NCBI GenBank assembly: GCA_028869725.1 | Contig: JAGWRJ010000201.1 | Span: 1 to 5,142, forward strand | Reading direction: 5' to 3' | DNA: 5,142 bases | Source: Alphaproteobacteria bacterium | GTDB taxonomy: Bacteria > Pseudomonadota > Alphaproteobacteria > Micropepsales > Micropepsaceae | Program-made: the position numbers and the translations under genes | The notes under the pieces: model-generated | What the model was told of the DNA's origin: nothing | Databases searched by the model: none | The model's input: only the letters and a program-made list of their open reading frames with translations | Shown here: piece by piece, positions 1-4,635 of the stretch | How the letters are laid out: every line of letters begins with the position of its first letter | Position numbering within the stretch: the first letter of the stretch is position 1

Positions 1-1050
1 GGCTTCTGCCAGTATCGCCCCCGAATCCACCGGCGCAATGTCCCAGCCAACCAATGGCAGTTCATCGAGAATTCTGGCGCTGTCGCAGGCAAGCTGCGTC
101 ACCTCGCTCCAGTTGGGAACGACGGTTCCGGTGATGCGCACGCCCGTATCGGGATGATGGGTAATCTCATCGCAGTCGTTTTCTGAGCGGCGTATCGCGC
201 GCAGCACACGCCCGCTCGCAAGATCAAGCTCGGCGAGCACGTTTCCCGGACGCCAGAAATTGTCTGCGGCATGAACGCCGGCCGGGATTTTCCAGCACGC
301 CCGTATGATCTGAGGCTTGCCATCCATCAGGATGGTCAGGAGTCGAACCGTGGCGAGGCGGTCGCCACACATCTCGCGCACTGCGGCGTGCGGCGTGACG
401 CGCAGCTGGAACTGATAGCCGGTCCTGGCATGCGCCTTCACGTATTCGACGAAGGTATCGAGGCTCACGCGATGTCCCATGGTCATCAGGAGGCAATCGC
501 GTTCCGGCTCGTAGCGTTCCACACTGGCCGACCCGATGCTCTGGTATCCGTCGATCGGCTTTCCGAAGAGTGGATAGTGCTCGCTGTTGCGCAGATACGC
601 CCGCAGGTCGTCGTCGTTGCGCAGAAGGAACGGGCCGGGTCGGCCGACTGCTTCGTGAAAGATGGCAATCGTTGGCAGAACCGGAATTCCGTGGGTGGCG
701 AACCAGATGCCGGACGCGATCTTGTTGTTTGCCAACGCGAAATGGGAGACCTGATAATTGGCCTGAAACCACACTTTTCGGGTGGCCTTGATGCCGATAA
801 AGGCGCGCTTGTCGGCGCCGCTATAAAGCTCGTTATCGAAGAGCTTCCATTGCACGTATTCATCGAGCGACAGACGGCCGGCGCCGCATCTCAGCATGAG
901 CGCTTCGGCCAGCATGCCAAGATAGGAACGCTTGCCCGCAGAGGCGATACGCGACAGCGCGTCACCTGATCCCGCAGCGCCCGCAGGCTTTTCAATGTCG
1001 ACCGCATTTGCGCCCGGAGGATTTTGCAGGGTGGTGGCCATCATCGTCAT
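1..1050 (-). CDS. Sugar-transfer-associated ATP-grasp protein, 3' end cut by the window edge
   Basis: The frame is open for 350 codons from ATG at 1050 to the window edge, with an in-frame stop upstream at 1116-1114. Other in-frame ATGs lie at 1044 and 1041; GAAAGG at 1067-1062 could serve the first, about 11 bases away. The first 40 residues look like a disordered Ala/Gly/Pro leader. Family-like features follow: LFGKPIDGYQSIG (about 161-173) with Lys164 as candidate nucleotide-binding lysine; a middle block YQFQLRVTPHAAVRE then ATVRLLT (about 212-239); and LPLVGWDIAPVDSGAILAEA at 331-350. The last block resembles the end of ATP-grasp domains linked to sugar transfer, where a Glu-x-Asn metal site follows; here the edge cuts just after Glu-Ala. 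ATP-grasp enzymes join a carboxylate to an amine or similar group using ATP. This subgroup is usually tied to polysaccharide or envelope glycan synthesis, but the substrate cannot be read here. No signal peptide is visible. Family call fairly firm, function inferred. Confidence 0.82.
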   Translation of the reverse strand, partial: MTMMATTLQNPPGANAVDIEKPAGAAGSGDALSRIASAGKRSYLGMLAEALMLRCGAGRLSLDEYVQWKLFDNELYSGADKRAFIGIKATRKVWFQANYQVSHFALANNKIASGIWFATHGIPVLPTIAIFHEAVGRPGPFLLRNDDDLRAYLRNSEHYPLFGKPIDGYQSIGSASVERYEPERDCLLMTMGHRVSLDTFVEYVKAHARTGYQFQLRVTPHAAVREMCGDRLATVRLLTILMDGKPQIIRACWKIPAGVHAADNFWRPGNVLAELDLASGRVLRAIRRSENDCDEITHHPDTGVRITGTVVPNWSEVTQLACDSARILDELPLVGWDIAPVDSGAILAEA

Positions 1051-1113
1051 GTCGAGGCGAGCCTTTCGAGGTGGCGTTCGGGTGCGTGCCCGGGACAGCC
1101 TGTGCGCATGAGA

Positions 1114-1142
1114 TTAACCATCCGGCATTAACGGGCTCTTAA
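1114..1142 (-). promoter_or_regulatory. Possible CtrA binding sites upstream of the ATP-grasp gene
   Basis: Three TTAA tetramers occur at 1114-1117, 1128-1131 and 1139-1142. The last two are separated by exactly seven bases, matching the TTAA-N7-TTAA full site known for the alphaproteobacterial cell-cycle regulator CtrA. The first is part of TTAACCAT (1114-1121), which matches the half-site form reported in several alphaproteobacteria. The cluster lies 64 to 92 bases upstream of the ATG at 1050, a plausible promoter position, in otherwise GC-rich DNA. I could not place a convincing -35/-10 pair. Control by CtrA is inferred from motif match alone. Confidence 0.4.
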
Positions 1143-1413
1143 GCGTAAAAACTGAGGCTTTTGCCGGGTTTCGGACTGCGCCGCACGGGAACTTCTGAGA
1201 CGATCGCAAAGCTCGCCTAGACTTTGCGCGTGCCGGTGGAATGGCTTTCTCAGAATTTGTGGCTGGCCCCGCCATAGGGCCACGGCGTAAACTTAGTGGC
1301 ATCATCGGCGGTCCGCTCCTGCCAAACTTATCGCTTGGCGCGCCAGCTTTTCCGTGACGCCCGCGACCGCTCTGCGCCTGCCGGTGGCGCCACGACATCC
1401 ACCCAACAAGCCC

Positions 1414-1456
1414 TTGTGAAGCGAGTAGAGACTAGTTATCTGACTAGTGTGTTAAC
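1414..1456 (+). promoter_or_regulatory. Promoter and operator candidate of the Phd/VapC operon
   Basis: GACTAGT occurs twice, at 1430-1436 and 1442-1448, a 12-base period that puts both copies on nearly the same face of the helix. Each contains the palindrome ACTAGT, so each could be a half-site pair for a dimer. A GTTAAC palindrome follows at 1451-1456. TTGTGA at 1414-1419 is a possible -35 box, 17 bases before a weak -10 (TATCTG, 1437-1442) lying between the repeats. Phd/YefM antitoxins normally repress their own operon by binding palindromic sites over the promoter, so these repeats are the natural candidate operator. The promoter boxes are weak; the repeat itself is certain. Confidence 0.5.
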
Positions 1457-1470
1457 CTTGCGAGGCGACC

Positions 1471-1728
1471 ATGCGAACTTGGCCGGTTCAAGACGCAAAA
1501 GCCCGCTTCAGTGAGATGCTTGAGACCTGTTTGCGGGAGGGCCCGCAGGTCGTTACCAAACGCGGCGTCGATGCTGCCGTTCTGGTGCCCGCGACCGATT
1601 GGCAAAAACTCAAGCGCGCGGCTAGGCCCACTTTCAAGGAACTGCTCTTGAGCGCTGGCGCGCGAGGAGACCTGAACGTTCCTCCGCGTGGTGGAATGCA
1701 CCGTCGCAGAGTTCACAATCTCGTCTGA
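1471..1728 (+). CDS. Antitoxin of the Phd/YefM family, partner of the PIN toxin
   Basis: This 85-residue protein begins MRTWPVQDAKARFSEMLETC, the N-terminal strand and helix pattern of Phd/YefM antitoxins, followed by the family-like segment EGPQVVTKRG-x-DAAVLVPATDW (about 23-44). That part should dimerise and bind operator DNA. The C-terminal tail (about 52-85), with FKELLLS and the basic PPRGGMHRRR, would wrap around and neutralise the toxin. The ATG at 1471 is well supported by GAGG at 1462-1465, five bases upstream, and the start matches the usual family N-terminus. The toxin gene starts three bases after the stop, so the two are surely one operon. Antitoxins of this type are unstable and usually act as autorepressors; the GACTAGT repeats just upstream would suit that. 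Paired toxins in this family may be RelE-like, Doc-like or PIN; here the neighbour is PIN. Confidence 0.92.
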   Translation: MRTWPVQDAKARFSEMLETCLREGPQVVTKRGVDAAVLVPATDWQKLKRAARPTFKELLLSAGARGDLNVPPRGGMHRRRVHNLV

Positions 1729-1731
1729 TCA

Positions 1732-2148
1732 GTGATGTATCTCCTTGATACGAATGTCGTGTCGGAATTGCGCCGGGTTCGTCCACACGGCGCGGTGCTC
1801 GCGTGGCTCCAAGACGTGCCGGATGCAGACTTGCACATCTCCGCCGTAACCATCGGGGAGATTCAGTCCGGTATCGAAATTACCCGCGAGCGGGATCAAA
1901 CCAAGGCGACCGAGATCGAGGCCTGGCTCGAGCAGGTCGTCGAGACCTATAATGTCTTAAGTATGGACGGGCGGGCCTTTCGCGCATGGGCGCGTCTGAT
2001 GCATGGCCAGTCGGACAAGCTCATCGAAGACGCCATGATTGCGGCCACCGCCGCGGTCCACCATTTAATCGTTGTCACCCGCAACGTACGAGACTTTGAG
2101 CGTTTTGGAGTTCGCACGCTGAACCCCTTTAAGGCCAGGGGCGGTTAG
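1732..2148 (+). CDS. vapC: VapC-like PIN-domain ribonuclease toxin
   Basis: This 138-residue protein (from GTG at 1732) has the full acidic set of the PIN fold: Asp6 in YLLDTNVVSE, Glu43 in TIGEIQSGI, Asp100 in LIEDAMIAATA and Asp121 in VTRNVRDFERFG. These residues hold the Mg2+ or Mn2+ needed for RNA cleavage, and none is missing, so the toxin looks intact. VapC toxins typically cut tRNA or rRNA and halt translation; the target here is unknown. The sequence is closest in style to FitB-type members. GTG (1732) and ATG (1735) are adjacent in-frame starts; ATG would give the more usual M-Y-L-L-D start, one residue shorter. Neither has a clear Shine-Dalgarno site, and the antitoxin stop lies three bases before the GTG, so expression probably depends on coupling to antitoxin translation, which keeps toxin below antitoxin. 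The 'vapC' symbol reflects the PIN family; the antitoxin is Phd/YefM-type, not classic VapB. Confidence 0.92.
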   Translation: MMYLLDTNVVSELRRVRPHGAVLAWLQDVPDADLHISAVTIGEIQSGIEITRERDQTKATEIEAWLEQVVETYNVLSMDGRAFRAWARLMHGQSDKLIEDAMIAATAAVHHLIVVTRNVRDFERFGVRTLNPFKARGG

Positions 2149-2192
2149 CGGGGAGGCCCGTCGCGCCAGCGCGTTACATTGGCAATGCTGTC

Positions 2193-2218
2193 GGCGGCTG
2201 CCGCCAGGCGGATGCCTG
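2193..2218. repeat. Two adjoining small inverted repeats in the convergent gap
   Basis: GGCGG-CTG-CCGCC (2193-2205) and CAGGC-GGAT-GCCTG (2205-2218) are perfect five-base stems sharing one base, so both cannot fully form at once with the shared base. They lie between the ends of the toxin gene (stop 2148) and the convergent esterase gene (stop 2236). The position suits transcription termination in both directions, but neither is followed by a T tract on either strand, so a standard intrinsic terminator is not supported. Confidence 0.3.
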
Positions 2219-2235
2219 ACCCATCAATCGCTCCG

Positions 2236-3198
2236 TCAGCGCCGACCTGGACTTAGGGCGCGCTCCAGCGCCCTACGCCAGTCATTGCGAAACGCCTGGC
2301 TGACCTTCGCATCGGTGATCATGTCGAAGGCATGAAACGCGCCGGGATAGACATGCAGCTCCGTGGGAACGCCCGCCCGTACCAGCCGCCGCGCATATTC
2401 GATATTTTCTTCGAGGAAGAGGTCGAGTGCGCCTGTAGCGATGAACGCAGGTGGCAAACCCTCAAGCCGCTCGGTTCTGGCCGCTGCCGCATAAGCCGGG
2501 GTGTCCTTGCCTCCCGGTGTCGCGCTCAGATATGCACGCCAGCCAAACTCATTGCTCGGCTGCGTCCAGACCAGCCTGCCCGCATGGGGATGGCTATAGG
2601 GGGAAGTCGTACGGTCGTCGAGCATGGGATAAGTCAGGTGCTGAAACGCGACCCTTACCTCACCGCGGTCGCGCGCCAGGACACACAGCGCCGCAGCCAG
2701 TCCACCGCCTGCGCTTTCGCCGCCCACCACGATACGGTCCCGGTCTACACCAAGTTCCTCGGCCTTCGCATAAAGCCAGTGAAGCGCTCGATAGCAGTCT
2801 TCGACTGCGGCGGGATAAGGATGCTCTGGCGCAAGACGATAATCGACGGATACCACCGTCAGTCCGAAGCGCCGCACCAGATCAACGCAGGTCTGCAGGC
2901 TGATCTCGGGGGTGCCCATCACCAGTCCACCACCGTGCACATGAAGGTAGGCGGCCATAGGCGACTGCGGTACCTCTGGGTGATAAAGCAAAACCCGCAC
3001 GGCATGTCCGTCGCCATGGGGAATGCGATGTTCTTCGAGGCGGATGCCAGACCTGTCGACCATCTCTGCCTGCTGGCGCCCGATCTCGGTCATCATCGCC
3101 CGCGCAGCCGGGAGCGTCTCGGAGCTCAAATCGCCCAATGCCGGAAATGCGGACAGGCCTTCTGCCAGCTGCGGATCGATCAGTGCCGGTACATCCAT
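2236..3198 (-). CDS. Alpha/beta-hydrolase esterase of the hormone-sensitive-lipase family
   Basis: This 320-residue protein has the hallmarks of the HSL (family IV) carboxylesterases. HVHGGGLVMG (about 86-95) gives the HGGG oxyanion-hole motif. VDYRLAPEHPYPAAVEDC (about 118-135) is the typical following block. GGESAGGG has nucleophile Ser162 within G-E-S-A-G. Asp259 (ATGALDLFLEEN) and His289 (YPGAFHAFD) complete the triad. Length is normal and the N-terminal 50 residues form the helical cap. No signal peptide is seen, so it is probably cytoplasmic and hydrolyses short acyl esters or a related small-molecule ester; the true substrate is unknown. The ATG at 3198 is supported by AAGGGA at 3212-3207, eight bases upstream. 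It stands alone: the toxin gene converges on it, and the next minus-strand gene upstream, higA, ends nearly 390 bases away, so it probably has its own promoter, which I could not place. Confidence 0.93.
   Translation of the reverse strand: MDVPALIDPQLAEGLSAFPALGDLSSETLPAARAMMTEIGRQQAEMVDRSGIRLEEHRIPHGDGHAVRVLLYHPEVPQSPMAAYLHVHGGGLVMGTPEISLQTCVDLVRRFGLTVVSVDYRLAPEHPYPAAVEDCYRALHWLYAKAEELGVDRDRIVVGGESAGGGLAAALCVLARDRGEVRVAFQHLTYPMLDDRTTSPYSHPHAGRLVWTQPSNEFGWRAYLSATPGGKDTPAYAAAARTERLEGLPPAFIATGALDLFLEENIEYARRLVRAGVPTELHVYPGAFHAFDMITDAKVSQAFRNDWRRALERALSPGRR
2254..2275. repeat. Strong GC hairpin within the last codons of the esterase gene
   Basis: TAGGGCGC and GCGCCCTA form a perfect eight-base inverted repeat around a six-base loop (GCTCCA). 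It sits in esterase codons for the C-terminal RRALERAL stretch, 15 bases before the stop codon, and about 105 bases past the end of the convergent toxin gene. It could slow or stop transcription from either side, but there is no following T tract. It could also be a by-product of encoding the Arg-Ala-Leu-rich repeat. Confidence 0.4.
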
Positions 3199-3367
3199 TC
3201 CTCACGTCCCTTCGCGTCGAATATAGCCTCGGCCAGCTTGGTGGGGAGGTCGCGGGCCGTCAACTCCACACGGCATGGCACGGTTCATGAGCGGTCCATC
3301 ATGCCTGGGATGCAGCGTTGACAGGTTTACAGAGTGATTCCGGGCCCACGAGGCGACACCTGCTCCC

Positions 3368-3413
3368 GCCCCAAAGCTGCGAACTGGGGCAGACCTACAT
3401 GACCGCTGTCATG
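3368..3413. repeat. Pair of short perfect inverted repeats
   Basis: GCCCCA (3368-3373) pairs with TGGGGC (3385-3390) around an 11-base loop. CATGAC (3398-3403) pairs with GTCATG (3408-3413) around a four-base loop. Together they lie about 170 to 215 bases upstream of the esterase start and could be operator or transcript structures. No neighbouring gene clearly uses them, so function is not assigned. Confidence 0.35.
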
Positions 3414-3512
3414 CGCGCCACACTATGTGCGAGGCGATGGAAGGGGACATCAAAGGCCGAACCAGTAGCGATGCTCATCAGCAAACCCAATACCGACCCC
3501 ACATCAGAATGC

Positions 3513-3560
3513 CCTGACGATGTCAGGAAATGAGGTAGTAGATCGGACGCGCTTGGCGCG
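3513..3560 (-). repeat. Two hairpins downstream of higA
   Basis: Past the higA stop (3589-3587) in the direction of transcription come CGCGC-CAA-GCGCG (3560-3548, about 26 bases on) and CCTGAC-ATC-GTCAGG (3527-3513, about 60 bases on), both perfect. The placement suits the 3' end of the higBA transcript. Neither has a downstream T tract, so they are not classic Rho-independent terminators; they may protect the RNA end or act with Rho. Low confidence in function, high in the repeats. Confidence 0.35.
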
Positions 3561-3586
3561 GGGCAATCCTTCGTGCGTCGTTTCGG

Positions 3587-3919
3587 TCAGATCGTCGCCG
3601 GTTGCGGATCGAGCGGCTTGCCCTTGAACCGCTTGACCTTAATCTCCCCTTCCCGCTTGCGAGCCTGAGCAATATCATAGCTGTTCTGCATCCGCATGAG
3701 CGTGTCCATCGACACGCCGAAAGCCTTTTCAATCCGTAAGGCCATTTCCGGGGACAGGTGCGCGCGCTCGTTGAGCAGCGTCGAGAGCGTTGCCCGCGTC
3801 ACCCCGAGCACGTCCGCCGCCGCCGTTACCGACAGACCGAGCGGTTCGATAATCTCGTGCTTTATAAAGCCTCCCGGATGCGCGGGGGTCTTCATACGCA
3901 ATCCAGAAATAGCGTTCAT
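3587..3919 (-). CDS. higA: HigA-family antitoxin with helix-turn-helix
   Basis: This 110-residue protein carries the HigA addiction-antidote pattern: MKTPAHPGGFIKHEIIEPLGLSV (from residue 9), then an XRE/Cro-like helix-turn-helix (about 30-66; TAAADVLGVTRATLSTLLNERAHLSPEMALRIEKAFG), then a charged C-terminal tail. It should neutralise HigB, encoded just upstream, and repress the operon. An earlier in-frame GTG at 3925 overlaps the ribosome site, so I chose ATG at 3919: AGGAGG at 3930-3925 lies five bases upstream of it and is the best ribosome site in the window. The higB stop codon (3931-3929) overlaps that site, leaving nine bases between the genes. Strong antitoxin initiation beside a toxin gene lacking an obvious ribosome site suggests antitoxin is made in excess. 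The internal Met9 is a possible shorter start. The tail KREGEIKVKRFKGKPLDPQPATI is longer than in minimal HigA proteins. Confidence 0.93.
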   Translation of the reverse strand: MNAISGLRMKTPAHPGGFIKHEIIEPLGLSVTAAADVLGVTRATLSTLLNERAHLSPEMALRIEKAFGVSMDTLMRMQNSYDIAQARKREGEIKVKRFKGKPLDPQPATI

Positions 3920-3928
3920 GGCCACCTC

Positions 3929-4219
3929 CTAGTGGTAATCCTCATAGCCGAGGTCGATGATCTCGATCTCTTTCTGATCGATCCGAAACGTCAATCGCCA
4001 GTTCTTCGTCACAAACAGGCTCCATGTGCCCTTGCGATCGCCGGTCAGCATATGAGCCTTCCAGCTTGGCACCGTGCGCAGCTCGTCCTCTCGCTCCATG
4101 TCTTGGATGAAAGTGACCATGCGCCTGATCTTGGACACGACGATGGGCTGTAGCCCGCTCGCATCATCGTTCTCTATGAAGCGTCGCAATCCCTTATGGA
4201 TCACATTTTTGATCTTCAT
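3929..4219 (-). CDS. higB: HigB mRNA-interferase toxin of the RelE/ParE superfamily
   Basis: This 96-residue protein matches the HigB killer family along its length: an N-terminal IHKGLRRFIENDDASGL block, the central IRRMVTFIQDMERE helix, then WKAHMLTGDRKGTWSLFVTKNWRLTFRI and the C-terminal EIEIIDLGYEDYH. HigB toxins bind the ribosome and cut mRNA during translation; the C-terminal Asp-Tyr-His and the central basic residues are the positions implicated in the studied Proteus enzyme, and they are present here, so the toxin looks intact. Toxin-before-antitoxin order is the usual higBA layout. The start at ATG 4219 fits the family length; an in-frame GTG six codons on (IHKGL) is an alternative. 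No good Shine-Dalgarno is visible, since the bases before the ATG form a palindrome, and a transcript starting at or near the ATG is possible. Confidence 0.94.
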   Translation of the reverse strand: MKIKNVIHKGLRRFIENDDASGLQPIVVSKIRRMVTFIQDMEREDELRTVPSWKAHMLTGDRKGTWSLFVTKNWRLTFRIDQKEIEIIDLGYEDYH

Positions 4220-4262
4220 GCTTCAGGCTACCAGAAGCGACCGTTCGGCGTCAAGTTACGCC
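4220..4262 (-). promoter_or_regulatory. higBA promoter with two palindromes, likely HigA operators
   Basis: Directly before the higB ATG is a 19-base near-palindrome, GCTTCAGGCTACCAGAAGC (4220-4238), with seven of nine arm pairs matched. A second, GGCGT-N6-ACGCC (4247-4262), is perfect. TTGACG at 4254-4249 (minus strand) is a good -35 box inside the second palindrome. At 18 bases spacing TAGCCT (4230-4225) is a fair -10 inside the first. Transcription would start near 4218, close to the ATG, giving a nearly leaderless toxin message. HigA proteins repress by binding palindromes over their promoter, so the arrangement fits. The two palindromes differ in sequence, so only one may be the real operator. 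Confidence 0.5.
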
Positions 4263-4389
4263 ATACAGCCTACTTCCTGCCGAGCCCTCGCGGCCGTCGG
4301 GCGGTGAACACCCGCCGAGCGGTTCAGGAGTGCGCAAAGGGCGTCGCCACGCGCGCGCGTTGACCCTCTGCTATCAAAGGCAGGACCAA

Positions 4390-4410
4390 TTTCCGCAGCA
4401 CGTGCGGAAA
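4390..4410. repeat. Perfect eight-base inverted repeat with nested palindrome
   Basis: TTTCCGCA (4390-4397) and TGCGGAAA (4403-4410) are exact complements around GCACG. The overlapping bases GCACGTGC (4398-4405) form a second palindrome with an E-box-like CACGTG core, so the element has two competing dyads. It lies about 150 bases upstream of higB's start on one side and about 230 bases before the helicase start on the other. It resembles a protein-binding site more than a terminator, because no T tract follows on either strand. Confidence 0.4.
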
Positions 4411-4552
4411 AGACGCCCACTCCTTGCGCATGCATCAGAAACCTGGGGGTGCAGATAGACGTCCTGAGCCAGGGGCAGACGCCTGAAACTGTCTGGCGCC
4501 AGGGCCCACTCCATAGTGTGGTCAATATTTGCAGGCATTTGCCCTTTTGCCC

Positions 4553-4575
4553 GCCCGATAGGCTAAAGATCGGGC
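4553..4575 (+). promoter_or_regulatory. Hairpin in the likely helicase mRNA leader
   Basis: GCCCGAT (4553-4559) and ATCGGGC (4569-4575) form a perfect seven-base stem with a nine-base loop (AGGCTAAAG). It lies 60 bases before the helicase GTG. DEAD-box helicase genes often have long structured leaders tied to cold response and self-control, so a regulatory role is plausible but inferred. It could instead overlap the promoter, since the only -10-like bases seen (TAAAGA) are in the loop. Confidence 0.4.
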
Positions 4576-4635
4576 TGGTAACCCCCTAGGCGCCTCACCG
4601 GGCACCTCATCTTTCGCAAAAAGGCTGGATTTCAC

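Larger units (their letters stand above)
1051..1470. other. Divergent intergenic region between the ATP-grasp gene and the PIN toxin-antitoxin pair
   Basis: No convincing gene lies in these 420 bases. A 94-codon minus-strand frame (1398-1114) has low-complexity Arg/Ser/Pro-rich composition and no visible ribosome site, so it is treated as chance. The left end holds TTAA motifs facing the ATP-grasp gene (1114-1142). The right end holds the repeat-bearing promoter region of the toxin-antitoxin operon (1414-1456). In the middle are a 10-base palindrome TGGCGCGCCA at 1336-1345 and a 15-base near-repeat of TGCGCSTGCCGGTGG at 1225-1239 and 1373-1387 (one mismatch). I see no function for either. Confidence 0.6.
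3199..3586. other. Gene-free stretch between the esterase gene and higA
   Basis: These 388 bases contain no gene I can support. A 71-codon plus-strand frame (TTG at 3318, stop ending at 3533) has no visible ribosome site and no recognisable motif. A minus-strand frame through about 3540-3395 reads a hydrophobic stretch (LLMSIATGSAFDVPFHRLAH) ending at a TAG, but has no start or known family; it might be the tail of a decayed gene. TTGACA at 3318-3323 matches a -35 box but has no -10 at the right spacing. Four short perfect inverted repeats are present: 3368-3390, 3398-3413, 3513-3527 and 3548-3560. The esterase ribosome-binding site (3212-3207) lies at its left end. The stretch may be a remnant of an older insertion. 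Confidence 0.5.
4263..4635. other. Gene-free stretch and leader of the helicase gene
   Basis: No gene is supported here. An 89-codon minus-strand frame (4525-4256) shows no family pattern or ribosome site and runs into the higB promoter. The stretch contains a (CG)5 run inside a 12-base palindrome (4349-4360), a perfect eight-base inverted repeat (4390-4410) and a perfect seven-base hairpin (4553-4575) in the likely 5' leader of the helicase. The direct repeat TTTGCCC/TTTTGCCC at 4538-4552 and TTGCCC (4539-4544) with TAAAGA (4564-4569) are at best a poor promoter match at 19 bases spacing. The helicase promoter is therefore not assigned. Confidence 0.5.

Noticed and set aside
271..969. 232-codon plus-strand open frame over the ATP-grasp gene
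   Set aside because: It is antisense to a frame with recognisable ATP-grasp blocks and has no motif or ribosome site of its own.
1225..1387. 15-base near-repeat TGCGCSTGCCGGTGG
   Set aside because: One mismatch, only two copies, GC-rich content; easily chance at this composition.
1114..1398. 94-codon minus-strand frame upstream of the ATP-grasp gene
   Set aside because: Arg/Ser/Pro-rich chance-like composition, no ribosome site, and its end overlaps the TTAA motif cluster.
2332..3321. 329-codon plus-strand open frame antisense to the esterase gene
   Set aside because: It covers most of the esterase gene in the opposite direction, shows no family motif and is expected in GC-rich coding DNA; the esterase frame has a full catalytic triad and a good ribosome site.
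3318..3323. TTGACA as a -35 promoter box
   Set aside because: No -10-like hexamer at 16 to 18 bases, where the sequence is GC-rich, and no gene follows on that strand.
3318..3533. 71-codon plus-strand frame starting at TTG
   Set aside because: Poor start, no Shine-Dalgarno, no recognisable domain, and it contains several inverted repeats; it might be a remnant but cannot be supported as a gene.
4349..4360. (CG)5 run within a 12-base palindrome
   Set aside because: A simple alternating run in GC-rich DNA; no gene or promoter element is positioned to use it.
4256..4525. 89-codon minus-strand frame upstream of higB
   Set aside because: No family pattern, no ribosome site, and its end lies in the higBA promoter palindrome.
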